Origin: a bacterium
Lineage (GTDB): Bacteria > Arandabacterota > Arandabacteria > Arandabacterales > Arandabacteraceae
Length of the DNA: 64,000 bases
NCBI GenBank assembly: GCA_029933125.1
Contig: JAOZOU010000005.1
Span: forward strand, 166,211-230,210
Direction of reading: 5' to 3'
The notes under the pieces were generated by a model. It had not been told where the DNA came from. It worked only from the letters and a program-made list of their open reading frames with translations, and did no database searches. Shown here piece by piece: positions 31,842-39,709 of the stretch (its first letter is position 1; each line of letters opens with the position of its first letter). The position numbers were made by a program, and so were the translations under genes.

Positions 31842-33783
31842 AGGACAGGCAGTGATAGAAGATCTCAGGCGACGCCTGGCTGAGGTCGAGCAAGCCAGCT
31901 ATTCAATGCGCCTTCTGCTGGAGATGCTATCATATCTGCAGGCTGCTGAAGATCTCGAAACCACGCTGCGGATCATACTCACTTGCGTGACTTCGGGTTA
32001 CACCCTTGGCTTCAACAGAGCCTTTCTTTTCCTCCTGGATGATGCCAAGCTCAGCGGTGTAATGGCTGTTGGACCAAGTGATCCTTTTGAAGCTGGGCAA
32101 ATCTGGCATGAGCTTGAGACAAATACGCGAGCACTGGAGGACCTAATCGCATCATGCAGGATGGGAGGTAGTCAAGGAGACCGCCAGCTTAGTGAACTCG
32201 TGAGAACAATCAGTCTGGATACACAGGCAAGTTCAAGTATTCTCGCACGGTGTGTAAACGAAAGGGAGCCGTTTGTAATCGAGGATGTCTCTTGTCTTGC
32301 TCGTGAGGATCCCGCAAGGAGACTTAATGCGAAGGCATTCGTCTGTGTACCTATGGTTAGTGCCTCAAAGCCAATCGGCCTCATCCTTGCTGACAACAGT
32401 ATAACATGCAGGAATCCGACTCCTGAGCAGGTTAATCTTCTTAAGATGCTTGCGTGGCAGGCTGGTCAGATAGTTGAAAGAGCTCGCTACGAGGAAGATA
32501 TCAAGCGCAGATTGCAGGAGTTCTCCACCCTCAATGAAATAAGCAAAGGCATCCTATCAACTACTGATCTTGAGACTGAGATCAGCCTCATAGCAAGGAT
32601 CTCAGCCCAGGCGCTCAATGCGAGGGGAGGTGTTGTGAGGCTGATCCAGGAAGGCAAGCTTGTGGCTAAGGCTATCTTCAGCCGTACCATTGGTGAGATT
32701 GGAATTGATAAGGATGGGGAACAGCCAATTGCTAAGAGTATTCCTGCTTCAAGCTGTCCCATTGTGACGGGTTCCATCGGGGGTAAGCAAGCTGAGGTGA
32801 GGTATGCTTGGGGTCGTTGCTTTATGTGCACACCTCTTTCAAAAGGCGATGGGATCATTGGTACACTTACAGTTTTTGACGAGATCTTTAGCGATTCTTT
32901 AGGGGAGAATGGCTTTACCAGGGAGGATGCCAGATTCCTTTCGGTTCTTGCAGGTCAGGCGGCGATTGCGATAGAGAATGCCAAGCTCTTCGAAAGGCTT
33001 AAGCAAAAGGAGGAGCACATAAGGGAGCTGCACAGACACCTTCTGCGATCTGAGAGGCTAGCGGCTCTTGGAGAGGTCAGCTCACAGGTTGCTCACGAGA
33101 TAAGAAATCCTCTCACTGCAATTGGAGGTTTTGCGAGGTCGATGAGGCGGAAGATCAATGATGATCACCCCGATGCAAAGGCTCTCGATGTAATAGTAAG
33201 TGAGACGTCACGTCTCGAAAGGATACTCAACGAGCAACTTTGTTTTGCAAAGTTATCACCACCCAATCCCAAGCTCGATGACGTCAATCGCATTATGAAA
33301 GAGACAATAGATCTTCTGAGTGATGCAATCGCGTCCAAGAAGGCTCGCCTCGAGATTGATCTCAGCGACAGCCTCCCTCAGATTTATGTGGATGCCGACA
33401 AGATGAAACAGGTATTTATCAATCTTATCCAGAATGCTATCGATATTATAGATAACGAAGGCAGGATAAGTATAACTACCAAGAGAGTCGATCGAACAAT
33501 CGAGATTAGATTTGCAAATGATGGTCCGCCGATACCTAAAGAGGTGGTCGATAAGCTCTTTGTTCCTTTTGCCACCACCAAGGCAGGGGGGTCAGGTCTT
33601 GGCCTAGCTATAGCATACGAGATAGTCTTTGAGCACGGTGGAACTATAGATGTGCGTAGTGAGGAAGGCCTTGGAACCATTTTCCTCATCACCCTGCCGC
33701 TTATCGTGGAGGGTGATCGTCGCAGAGGACCAGTAGATCGACGCAGTCAGATACGTGACAGAAGGCGTGGAAGGATGCCGTAA
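31825..33783 (+). CDS. Sensor histidine kinase with two GAF domains
   Basis: 652 residues from the ATG at 31825; a GTG upstream is less likely. No membrane helix is seen, so it is cytoplasmic. Two GAF-like sensor domains cover about 20-215 and 235-400. The phosphoacceptor is in SSQVAHEIRNPLTAIGGF near 428, followed by the N box QVFINLIQNAID near 535 and the G boxes FVPFATTKAGGSGLGLAIAY near 585-604. The last 20 residues form an arginine-rich tail (DRRRGPVDRRSQIRDRRRG). The response regulator gene follows after 15 bases. The signal is unknown; cyclic nucleotides, small ligands or redox state are usual for GAF domains. Confidence 0.9.
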   Translation: MDTDLEGQAVIEDLRRRLAEVEQASYSMRLLLEMLSYLQAAEDLETTLRIILTCVTSGYTLGFNRAFLFLLDDAKLSGVMAVGPSDPFEAGQIWHELETNTRALEDLIASCRMGGSQGDRQLSELVRTISLDTQASSSILARCVNEREPFVIEDVSCLAREDPARRLNAKAFVCVPMVSASKPIGLILADNSITCRNPTPEQVNLLKMLAWQAGQIVERARYEEDIKRRLQEFSTLNEISKGILSTTDLETEISLIARISAQALNARGGVVRLIQEGKLVAKAIFSRTIGEIGIDKDGEQPIAKSIPASSCPIVTGSIGGKQAEVRYAWGRCFMCTPLSKGDGIIGTLTVFDEIFSDSLGENGFTREDARFLSVLAGQAAIAIENAKLFERLKQKEEHIRELHRHLLRSERLAALGEVSSQVAHEIRNPLTAIGGFARSMRRKINDDHPDAKALDVIVSETSRLERILNEQLCFAKLSPPNPKLDDVNRIMKETIDLLSDAIASKKARLEIDLSDSLPQIYVDADKMKQVFINLIQNAIDIIDNEGRISITTKRVDRTIEIRFANDGPPIPKEVVDKLFVPFATTKAGGSGLGLAIAYEIVFEHGGTIDVRSEEGLGTIFLITLPLIVEGDRRRGPVDRRSQIRDRRRGRMP

Positions 33784-33798
33784 AAGTGGAGGTGTGAG

Positions 33799-34155
33799 AT
33801 GGCGAGAATCCTTGTTGTAGATGATGACTCAAGTCTGAGAATGCTTTATGAGAGAGAGCTCGGAGACGAGGGGCATGATGTGACAACTGCTGCTTCAGGT
33901 GAAGATGCTCTCAAGATACTTGAAAACAATCAGCCAGATGTCGTTGTGCTCGACATAAAGATGGACGGAATGGATGGACTCACAGTTCTTGACGAGATAA
34001 TGAAACGCGATAGCACCATACCTGTTATACTCAACACAGCCTATTCGACTTTCAAAGCCGATTTTGCAACCTGGAACGCAGACGCGTATGTTGTGAAATC
34101 TAGTGATCTCAGTGAGCTTAAGCGTACTATAGATGAGATTCTACAGGCTCAGTAA
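33799..34155 (+). CDS. Single-domain response regulator (CheY-like)
   Basis: 118 residues, receiver domain only. The acidic pair is in ILVVDDDSSLR, the phosphoacceptor aspartate in VVVLDIKMDGMDG near 53, the switch threonine position in ILNTAYS near 82, and the conserved lysine in AYVVKSSDLSEL near 104. No DNA-binding or output domain is attached, so it works through protein contacts or a phosphorelay. It follows the GAF histidine kinase closely and is very likely its partner. Confidence 0.92.
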   Translation: MARILVVDDDSSLRMLYERELGDEGHDVTTAASGEDALKILENNQPDVVVLDIKMDGMDGLTVLDEIMKRDSTIPVILNTAYSTFKADFATWNADAYVVKSSDLSELKRTIDEILQAQ

Positions 34156-34167
34156 GCCACGTTTCAC

Positions 34168-34196
34168 TTGACATCACTATCACCTCAGGATAACTT
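34168..34196 (+). promoter_or_regulatory. Promoter of the tRNA-Phe - tRNA-Thr unit
   Basis: TTGACA (34168-34173), a 17-base spacer, then TAACTT (34191-34196). The expected transcript start is a few bases before tRNA-Phe. Confidence 0.65.
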
Positions 34197-34207
34197 CATT
34201 TTGAGTG

Positions 34208-34283
34208 GACGCGGTAGCTCAGCAGGTAGAGCACAGGACTGAAAATCCTGGTGTCCTCGGTTCGATTCCGAGCCGCGTCACCA
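34208..34283 (+). tRNA. tRNA-Phe (GAA)
   Basis: Acceptor GACGCGG/CCGCGTC, anticodon loop CTGAAAA with GAA, T arm CTCGGTTCGATTCCGAG, CCA encoded. 76 bases. Confidence 0.97.
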
Positions 34284-34292
34284 TGACTTTTT

Positions 34293-34368
34293 GCTGGTGT
34301 AGCTCAGCTGGTAGAGCAACGCACTCGTAATGCGTAGGTCAGCGGTTCGAATCCGCTCACCAGCTCCA
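34293..34368 (+). tRNA. tRNA-Thr (CGT)
   Basis: Acceptor GCTGGTG/CACCAGC, anticodon loop CTCGTAA with CGT, T arm AGCGGTTCGAATCCGCT, CCA encoded. 76 bases, nine bases after tRNA-Phe and 14 bases before the next gene, so it may be co-transcribed with it. Confidence 0.97.
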
Positions 34369-34382
34369 GTAGCTTCGAGGCA

Positions 34383-37118
34383 TTGAGATTGCGTCGCATA
34401 CTCATAGCTATCATCCTCGCATTAGTTGCCCTCTTCATCACATCTTCTGTCAAGATCGTCGGCAGAGACGAGGTTGCTCTTGTGAGGAGCAGGGGCACAC
34501 TAAGACAACTTGAGCCAGGTATTCATTTTGTTAAGCCATTTTCTTTCTTTAAGCGCTACGAGCTCTCCGAAACCCATTCTTTTAGCGGGAAAAAAGCCCT
34601 GGCTGTTGATCTCGGGCGGGGTGAAAGGCTTCTCTGCGAGTGTGAGATTACTCTCAACTATACCCCTCGAGCTATACTTGATCTTGAGAGAAGATACGAG
34701 GGCAAGGTATGGAGCGAGCTCCTTTTGCCTCTCGTGCAGCGTCATCTAAGGCAGCTCAGTGAGAACAATTTTGATAAAATCACTTCCTCAGACGCCCAAG
34801 CAGCGCTTTCTTCGAGCCTTTCAAAACAGATCGAACCTCTCGGCATATCCCTTGCCAGTTTCACGATTAAGGATCTTCGAAAGGTCAAAAGCATACCGCC
34901 AGATCTTGTTCGAAGTGGTGGAGTGAAAGTTTTTGTCCTCGGTTTGGATGCATTTGATTGGTTAATTGTCAAAAAAGTTGGTGAGCGCTACAAGCTTGAG
35001 AATCTCGATAAGATAAAGAGGGAAGGTGCATGGGGCAATTTGCGCTCCATGGAACCGCTCATATCTCCTTTGATCTGGACAACGATGGCAACTGGTGTGA
35101 CTCCTGATGTTCATGGCGTTACCGATTTTCTGATCCATGACGATGAAACTGGTCAGGATATCCCAATTAGGAGTTCCATGCGACGCGTTCCTGCCATCTG
35201 GAATATGGCTTCACTCCTTGATCTCTCATGTGGTGTAGTTGGCTGGTTTGCAACCTTTCCCGCAGAGCATATCAAAGGTTTCGTCGTTAGCGATCGCTTC
35301 GCCCACCATATGTTTGATCCCAACTGGAAGATGGGAGATAAACGCTCGCATTTGCCGGGATTGACCTTCCCGGACTCGCTTTACGCTGAGATTGAGTCGC
35401 TCTATGTGTCCCCCGATATGATTTATGACGAACTCCACAGGTTCGTAAGGGGTGAGCTTGGAAACCTCAAGTCAACCTATGACCCTGAAGATCCAGTTAG
35501 CAGCCTGAGGGTTGCACTCTCGTCTTTTGAGACTTACAAGAATGTGATGGACTATCTTTATCCCAAGTATCGCCCGGACCTTTTTGCCATCTACTTTTCG
35601 TTTACCGATGACACAGGTCACCTTTTTATGCGCTATATGGATCCTCCCATGGAGGGTGTAACGCCTGCTGAGGCAAAGCGCTACGGTAATGCTATATATG
35701 AAACCTACCGCGAGGCAGATCATCTTATTGGTAAGATCCTTAACATGATAGGTGATGATGGCGTTCTGATGATAATCTCTGATCATGGTTTTAAGTCCGG
35801 AAAGATAAGACCCCTAAGTGATTCACGGATTGGCTTTGGACAAGCTCCCGACTGGCACAGGATAAATGGCACAATTGCTCTCTATGGCAGCATCATAAAG
35901 CATGGTGTGAAACTTGTTGATGCATCGGTCATCGATGTTGCTCCAACGATCATGTATCTTCTCGGATTGCCCATCGATAAGAAGATGATGGGAAGGGTTC
36001 TCGTCGATGCCATTGACGATGACTATCTCAAGCAACACCCGATTCGCTATTCGAGTGCATACGATTCACTTCTTCAAAGGGTGGCGTCAACTGGGCCAGT
36101 TGTTGCCGATGAAACGCTCAAAGCCAAGCTGAGTTCTCTTGGCTATGTTTCAGGAGGATCTGGCTCCCTTGTCAACCTGGCTAACTTCTATCACAGGAGT
36201 GGTCGTTTTGCTGAAGCTCTTGAGGTTTGGAGGAAGCTGATTGAGAAGAATCCAGACGATCTTGGAGCTCGCATTGGTATGAGCAACGCCTATTTTGAGC
36301 TCGGCAATGATGCTGCAGCGACTGAAGGTCTGACCGAAGTTCTCAAACGTGACCCCAACAATCTCGAGGCTATAAGGAGCCTTGCCACTATTTACCTCAG
36401 ACGCGGCAGGGCAAGAGATGCCCTGGCACTTGCTGAAAGAGGTTTGAGGGTTAATCCTCACGATGGCCAATCCTATTTCAACAAAGGCTCAGCCTTACAG
36501 CTTATGGGACGCGATTCGGAAGCCATACCTCAGTACTTCAAGGCAATTCGATACAGTCCTGACCTTGCTGAAGCCTATGCCAATCTTGCTCAGATCTATC
36601 TCGACCAGGGCAATACACAAAAGGCTATGACTATGGCAGAGAAGGCGCTCGAGCTTGGTGCTGATAAGCCTGAAATGCACTATGTGATGGGCAAGGTTCT
36701 GGATCGGAGCGGTCAGCGTGAGCGTGCACTGGCTAGATACATGGCAGCTGCAAGACTGGATTCTGAATTCGTATTAGCTTATATTGGTGCTGGTTCTATA
36801 ATGCTTGCCCAAGGCAAAGTCGACAGTGCAATTGTGCTTGCAACCAAGGCGATCGGGATAAGATCTAAGTATCGTCCCTATGCATATGACATGCGGGGTA
36901 CAGCCTACTTTATGAAGGGTGACATAGCAGGTGCCAAGCAGGACTACCGCAACGCTATAGCAACCGACAGTCGCTACATTCCTGCCCACATAAACTTAGC
37001 AAAAGTCTATCTCAACGAAGGCAAACGCAAAGATGCGATCAAGGAGCTTAAAGCAGTCCTTGCCATAGATCCTGGTCATGATGAAGCCCGCAGCCTCCTA
37101 AACAGCCTCGAGAGGTAG
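34383..37118 (+). CDS. Fusion of SPFH (band 7), type I phosphodiesterase and TPR domains
   Basis: 911 residues, TTG start with GAGG upstream. One membrane helix (about 5-22) is followed by an SPFH/prohibitin-like domain to about 175: VGRDEVALVRSRGTLRQLEP is the diagnostic strand pair. Residues 180-590 are an alkaline-phosphatase-superfamily phosphodiesterase: metal-binding VLGLDAFDW, nucleophile region SPLIWTTMATG, then FSFTDDTGH, IISDHGFKSG and DWHRINGTIALYG. From about 600 to the end there are roughly nine TPR repeats. SPFH proteins scaffold membrane microdomains, and these phosphodiesterases often act on lipids or glycan precursors; joining all three is unusual. Its start is 14 bases after tRNA-Thr. 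Substrate unknown. Confidence 0.88.
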   Translation: MRLRRILIAIILALVALFITSSVKIVGRDEVALVRSRGTLRQLEPGIHFVKPFSFFKRYELSETHSFSGKKALAVDLGRGERLLCECEITLNYTPRAILDLERRYEGKVWSELLLPLVQRHLRQLSENNFDKITSSDAQAALSSSLSKQIEPLGISLASFTIKDLRKVKSIPPDLVRSGGVKVFVLGLDAFDWLIVKKVGERYKLENLDKIKREGAWGNLRSMEPLISPLIWTTMATGVTPDVHGVTDFLIHDDETGQDIPIRSSMRRVPAIWNMASLLDLSCGVVGWFATFPAEHIKGFVVSDRFAHHMFDPNWKMGDKRSHLPGLTFPDSLYAEIESLYVSPDMIYDELHRFVRGELGNLKSTYDPEDPVSSLRVALSSFETYKNVMDYLYPKYRPDLFAIYFSFTDDTGHLFMRYMDPPMEGVTPAEAKRYGNAIYETYREADHLIGKILNMIGDDGVLMIISDHGFKSGKIRPLSDSRIGFGQAPDWHRINGTIALYGSIIKHGVKLVDASVIDVAPTIMYLLGLPIDKKMMGRVLVDAIDDDYLKQHPIRYSSAYDSLLQRVASTGPVVADETLKAKLSSLGYVSGGSGSLVNLANFYHRSGRFAEALEVWRKLIEKNPDDLGARIGMSNAYFELGNDAAATEGLTEVLKRDPNNLEAIRSLATIYLRRGRARDALALAERGLRVNPHDGQSYFNKGSALQLMGRDSEAIPQYFKAIRYSPDLAEAYANLAQIYLDQGNTQKAMTMAEKALELGADKPEMHYVMGKVLDRSGQRERALARYMAAARLDSEFVLAYIGAGSIMLAQGKVDSAIVLATKAIGIRSKYRPYAYDMRGTAYFMKGDIAGAKQDYRNAIATDSRYIPAHINLAKVYLNEGKRKDAIKELKAVLAIDPGHDEARSLLNSLER

Positions 37119-37189
37119 CCTCACACTCTAGGTTGTGCTAATTTCTCAGCCCTTTCCTGCCGAAATCTTGCCTAGGAAAGGAGCCTGTT

Positions 37190-37657
37190 ATGGGGAACGT
37201 TTCTAAGACCGAGCTTAAGCTCAAGGCAGGATTTTTGGGTTTCCAGCAATCCTCCATCAGCAATCTTGTCAACCTTATTGATGGTGCCTCATTCGTAAGC
37301 GTGGAGCCCGTCATTTGGCAAACTTCGGACCTGGACATCACGAGTCTACTTTCAGAAGTCAATATCGTTCTTGTCTCATCCTTGATCGATCAAGGTGAAC
37401 TCGAGCTCTGGCTCCAGACCATAAGGCATCATGATTCGACGATACCCATTCTGCTTATCATGGAAGGACCACTGAGTGAGCAAACAAGACAGCTTGTGAG
37501 CAGCTATGATTGCCTGCTCGTCAGCGAGGATCAACCTAGTGATTTGCTCATTTCTGAGATAGGAGATGTACTCGCGTCTGCCTTCATTCTCAAGTCTCTC
37601 ATGGAGAACTTCGAGGCTGTTTCCTCCTGGGGCATCTGGGGTGGCTCCTATTGTTGA
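37190..37657 (+). CDS. Protein of unknown function, 155 residues
   Basis: ATG start with AAAGGAG. The middle alternates strands and helices (VNIVLVSSLIDQGEL, STIPILLIMEGPLS, YDCLLVSEDQPSDLL), like a receiver-domain fold, but the acidic pair and phosphoacceptor aspartate are not evident, so it could be a pseudo-receiver. The chain ends in an odd WGIWGGSYC. No signal peptide or membrane helix. Its end overlaps the opposing membrane protein gene by 10 bases. I do not recognise it. Confidence 0.65.
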   Translation: MGNVSKTELKLKAGFLGFQQSSISNLVNLIDGASFVSVEPVIWQTSDLDITSLLSEVNIVLVSSLIDQGELELWLQTIRHHDSTIPILLIMEGPLSEQTRQLVSSYDCLLVSEDQPSDLLISEIGDVLASAFILKSLMENFEAVSSWGIWGGSYC

Positions 37658-39612
37658 AATCTTTTGCGCAGATACTTAAGCATTTCTTCTCTTAAGGCTT
37701 TGACATCTTTACTATCTAAGAGTGAATTGACATATGCATTGAGGTAGGAGCTGCTGATATTAGCCTCCCTGAGGATCTCGCTCGCTTGCTGGTAAGAGGC
37801 ATAAAAGAAAGGATCCCGTTCAAGCGAATCGAGAAAAAGGCTGAAAGCTTTGACTCTGTTACCCCTCGCCAATTCAATCGCACCGAGCTGAAAATAGGCT
37901 CCGGCGTTGCTTGGTTCGCGTTGTAGGGCTTGGTTTGCGAGATCTTCGGCTGTGGCAAGATCCCCAGCAAGCCTTGCGACATATGCCTTGTTAGCAATGA
38001 TCGACGGGAATTCTGTATTGCGAGCACCGAGGAAATCAAGATTGGCTATAATGGCTCCAGCTGCAGCGAGAGCCAGCATGAAAGCAAGATCTCTTGCACT
38101 GCGCTTTGCCGTCGCTTGTAGAATCTCGACCAGGCCATATGCTCCTAATGGGATGAGAAGTGCTATCCCCGGAATGCGAAAGCGCTCACATGAGAAAAAA
38201 ATCACGCATACACTTGCGAAACTCAGAAAGCCAATCAGGAGAACCCTTGCATGTGGGTGCTTCTTTGAGGAAACCCCGATTCCACCAAGAGCAAGGGGGA
38301 AGAGTATACCGAAATTGAGGATGGCGACTCTTGAAAGGTGCCAGGCCGCTTTCCGTTCTGAAATATCAGCGTTATTGTCGATTTCAAATCCTGCAAGTGC
38401 CAGGATGAGTTTTCTGCCAAGAAGTCTGAGCCAGGCAATGGGATGACTCGTGATAAATTCGCCTGCTTTCTTGCGGAAGAAGGCTGACCTCTCAGCACCT
38501 GATAACCCCAGGCGGTCAGCTTCGATGCGAACCTCATCGCCTTCGCCGAAGCGAAAAGGATCCATCCCATCGCTTGCTGGATTATTCCCAATAAACAGAT
38601 TCACTCCAGCACTCGTTGTCAAAGGGATGAAACGGTGACTGATAGAATAGTTATGTGTTAGGCTTGCTGCTATAGGGATACAGACGCCAATAAGCCAAAC
38701 GGCGAGAACCTTTCGCGACCGGCGGGTGAGCCAAAGGCTCAGGATGCCAATGTATATGAGGCTTCCACTCCAGACGATTGTTGCTATCCCACTGAGAAGG
38801 CCTGCGAGTGTGGTTCCGAGCAAACCCCTAGGAGTTTTGTTTGCAACAAGCAAACCTAGAATTGCAATTGTTCCCACGGTAAAAACCGATAACATCAGAC
38901 AATTTGGTAGGAAATCTGGTCTTTGATATCCAGAACTTGCCCCGCGCAGGCAATGAAGTAAGGGCGCGATATGAGCGGCGAAACCGCATGATGCTATTAT
39001 CAAGATAGCAGCCATAAGAATTTTAACATGTTTGCTCTGTGAAATCAGTCCAAGGGTTGAAGCCAGCAAAAGCGTCACACAAAGTATGGCTGGAAGCAGC
39101 TCAGCTGCAAAGTAATAGAAGCTCCAGTAGAATGTCATCATGAAAGCTGCTAAAAGACCCACACGTAGGTCGAATATCTTGTGGCCCAAAAGGCCAACCA
39201 GATATACATCAATTGCAAGCAGGATTCCCTGGATGAACGCAACTGCAAAGTGACCTCCTCGCGTGAGGAAATAGATTGTGGCGACAAAGCCTGGGTAAAG
39301 GGGGCTTAGGAAAAAGGGTTGGCTTGAGGGTATGCCCCTCAGAAGGTCTCTAGCCTGCTGGTCATAGACCAGGGGATTGGCAACAAGGAACCTGAAGAAA
39401 GGCTGAGATCTTAGGTCATTGAGATACGTGAGGAAAAGCACAAAGGCAACTAGGGGTGGAAGCAGGAGCCATGAGGCCTTCAGTCTCGGTTTTGCCTGGC
39501 GTTTTTCCATGGTGAGATCATACCTCGAAGCGCAATCGTAGCAGACACATCCTTTGACGTCAATGCCACCCGACTTGACAACTCTCTCGTTGGGATTGTA
39601 AAGTGAGCGCAT
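37648..39612 (-). CDS. Polytopic glycosyltransferase (family 39-like) with C-terminal TPR repeats
   Basis: 654 residues, about 11 hydrophobic helices between residues 45 and 510, then three TPR-like repeats to the end (LATAEDLANQALQREPSNAG, AYFQLGAIELARGNRVKA). An early extracytoplasmic loop, PLVYDQQARDLLRG, resembles the catalytic-loop region of dolichyl- or undecaprenyl-phosphate-sugar transferases such as ArnT and PMT, though the usual acidic motif is less clear. The chosen ATG gives an N-terminal stretch with cysteines (GCVCYDC); the ATG at 39510 (MEKRQAKPR) is an equally plausible start. Probably glycosylates a lipid or protein at the outer face of the inner membrane. Confidence 0.75.
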   Translation of the reverse strand: MRSLYNPNERVVKSGGIDVKGCVCYDCASRYDLTMEKRQAKPRLKASWLLLPPLVAFVLFLTYLNDLRSQPFFRFLVANPLVYDQQARDLLRGIPSSQPFFLSPLYPGFVATIYFLTRGGHFAVAFIQGILLAIDVYLVGLLGHKIFDLRVGLLAAFMMTFYWSFYYFAAELLPAILCVTLLLASTLGLISQSKHVKILMAAILIIASCGFAAHIAPLLHCLRGASSGYQRPDFLPNCLMLSVFTVGTIAILGLLVANKTPRGLLGTTLAGLLSGIATIVWSGSLIYIGILSLWLTRRSRKVLAVWLIGVCIPIAASLTHNYSISHRFIPLTTSAGVNLFIGNNPASDGMDPFRFGEGDEVRIEADRLGLSGAERSAFFRKKAGEFITSHPIAWLRLLGRKLILALAGFEIDNNADISERKAAWHLSRVAILNFGILFPLALGGIGVSSKKHPHARVLLIGFLSFASVCVIFFSCERFRIPGIALLIPLGAYGLVEILQATAKRSARDLAFMLALAAAGAIIANLDFLGARNTEFPSIIANKAYVARLAGDLATAEDLANQALQREPSNAGAYFQLGAIELARGNRVKAFSLFLDSLERDPFFYASYQQASEILREANISSSYLNAYVNSLLDSKDVKALREEMLKYLRKRFQQ

Positions 39613-39626
39613 AGTGCTTTTGGGTG

Positions 39627-39655
39627 GTGAACAAATACGGCAAATGTGCTATATT
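39627..39655 (+). promoter_or_regulatory. Possible glmS promoter
   Basis: A good -10 box TATATT (39650-39655) has only GTGAAC (39627-39632) as -35 partner at 17 bases. No glmS ribozyme fold is apparent in the short T-rich leader. Confidence 0.35.
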
Positions 39656-39709
39656 CTAGATGTCAATGGTTTTTTGTTTTTGACTTACAGCCCTATGTGA
39701 GGGATCGCT

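Noticed and set aside
39656..39709. glmS ribozyme or other riboswitch in the glmS leader
   Set aside because: The leader is too short and T-rich; no ribozyme core is visible.
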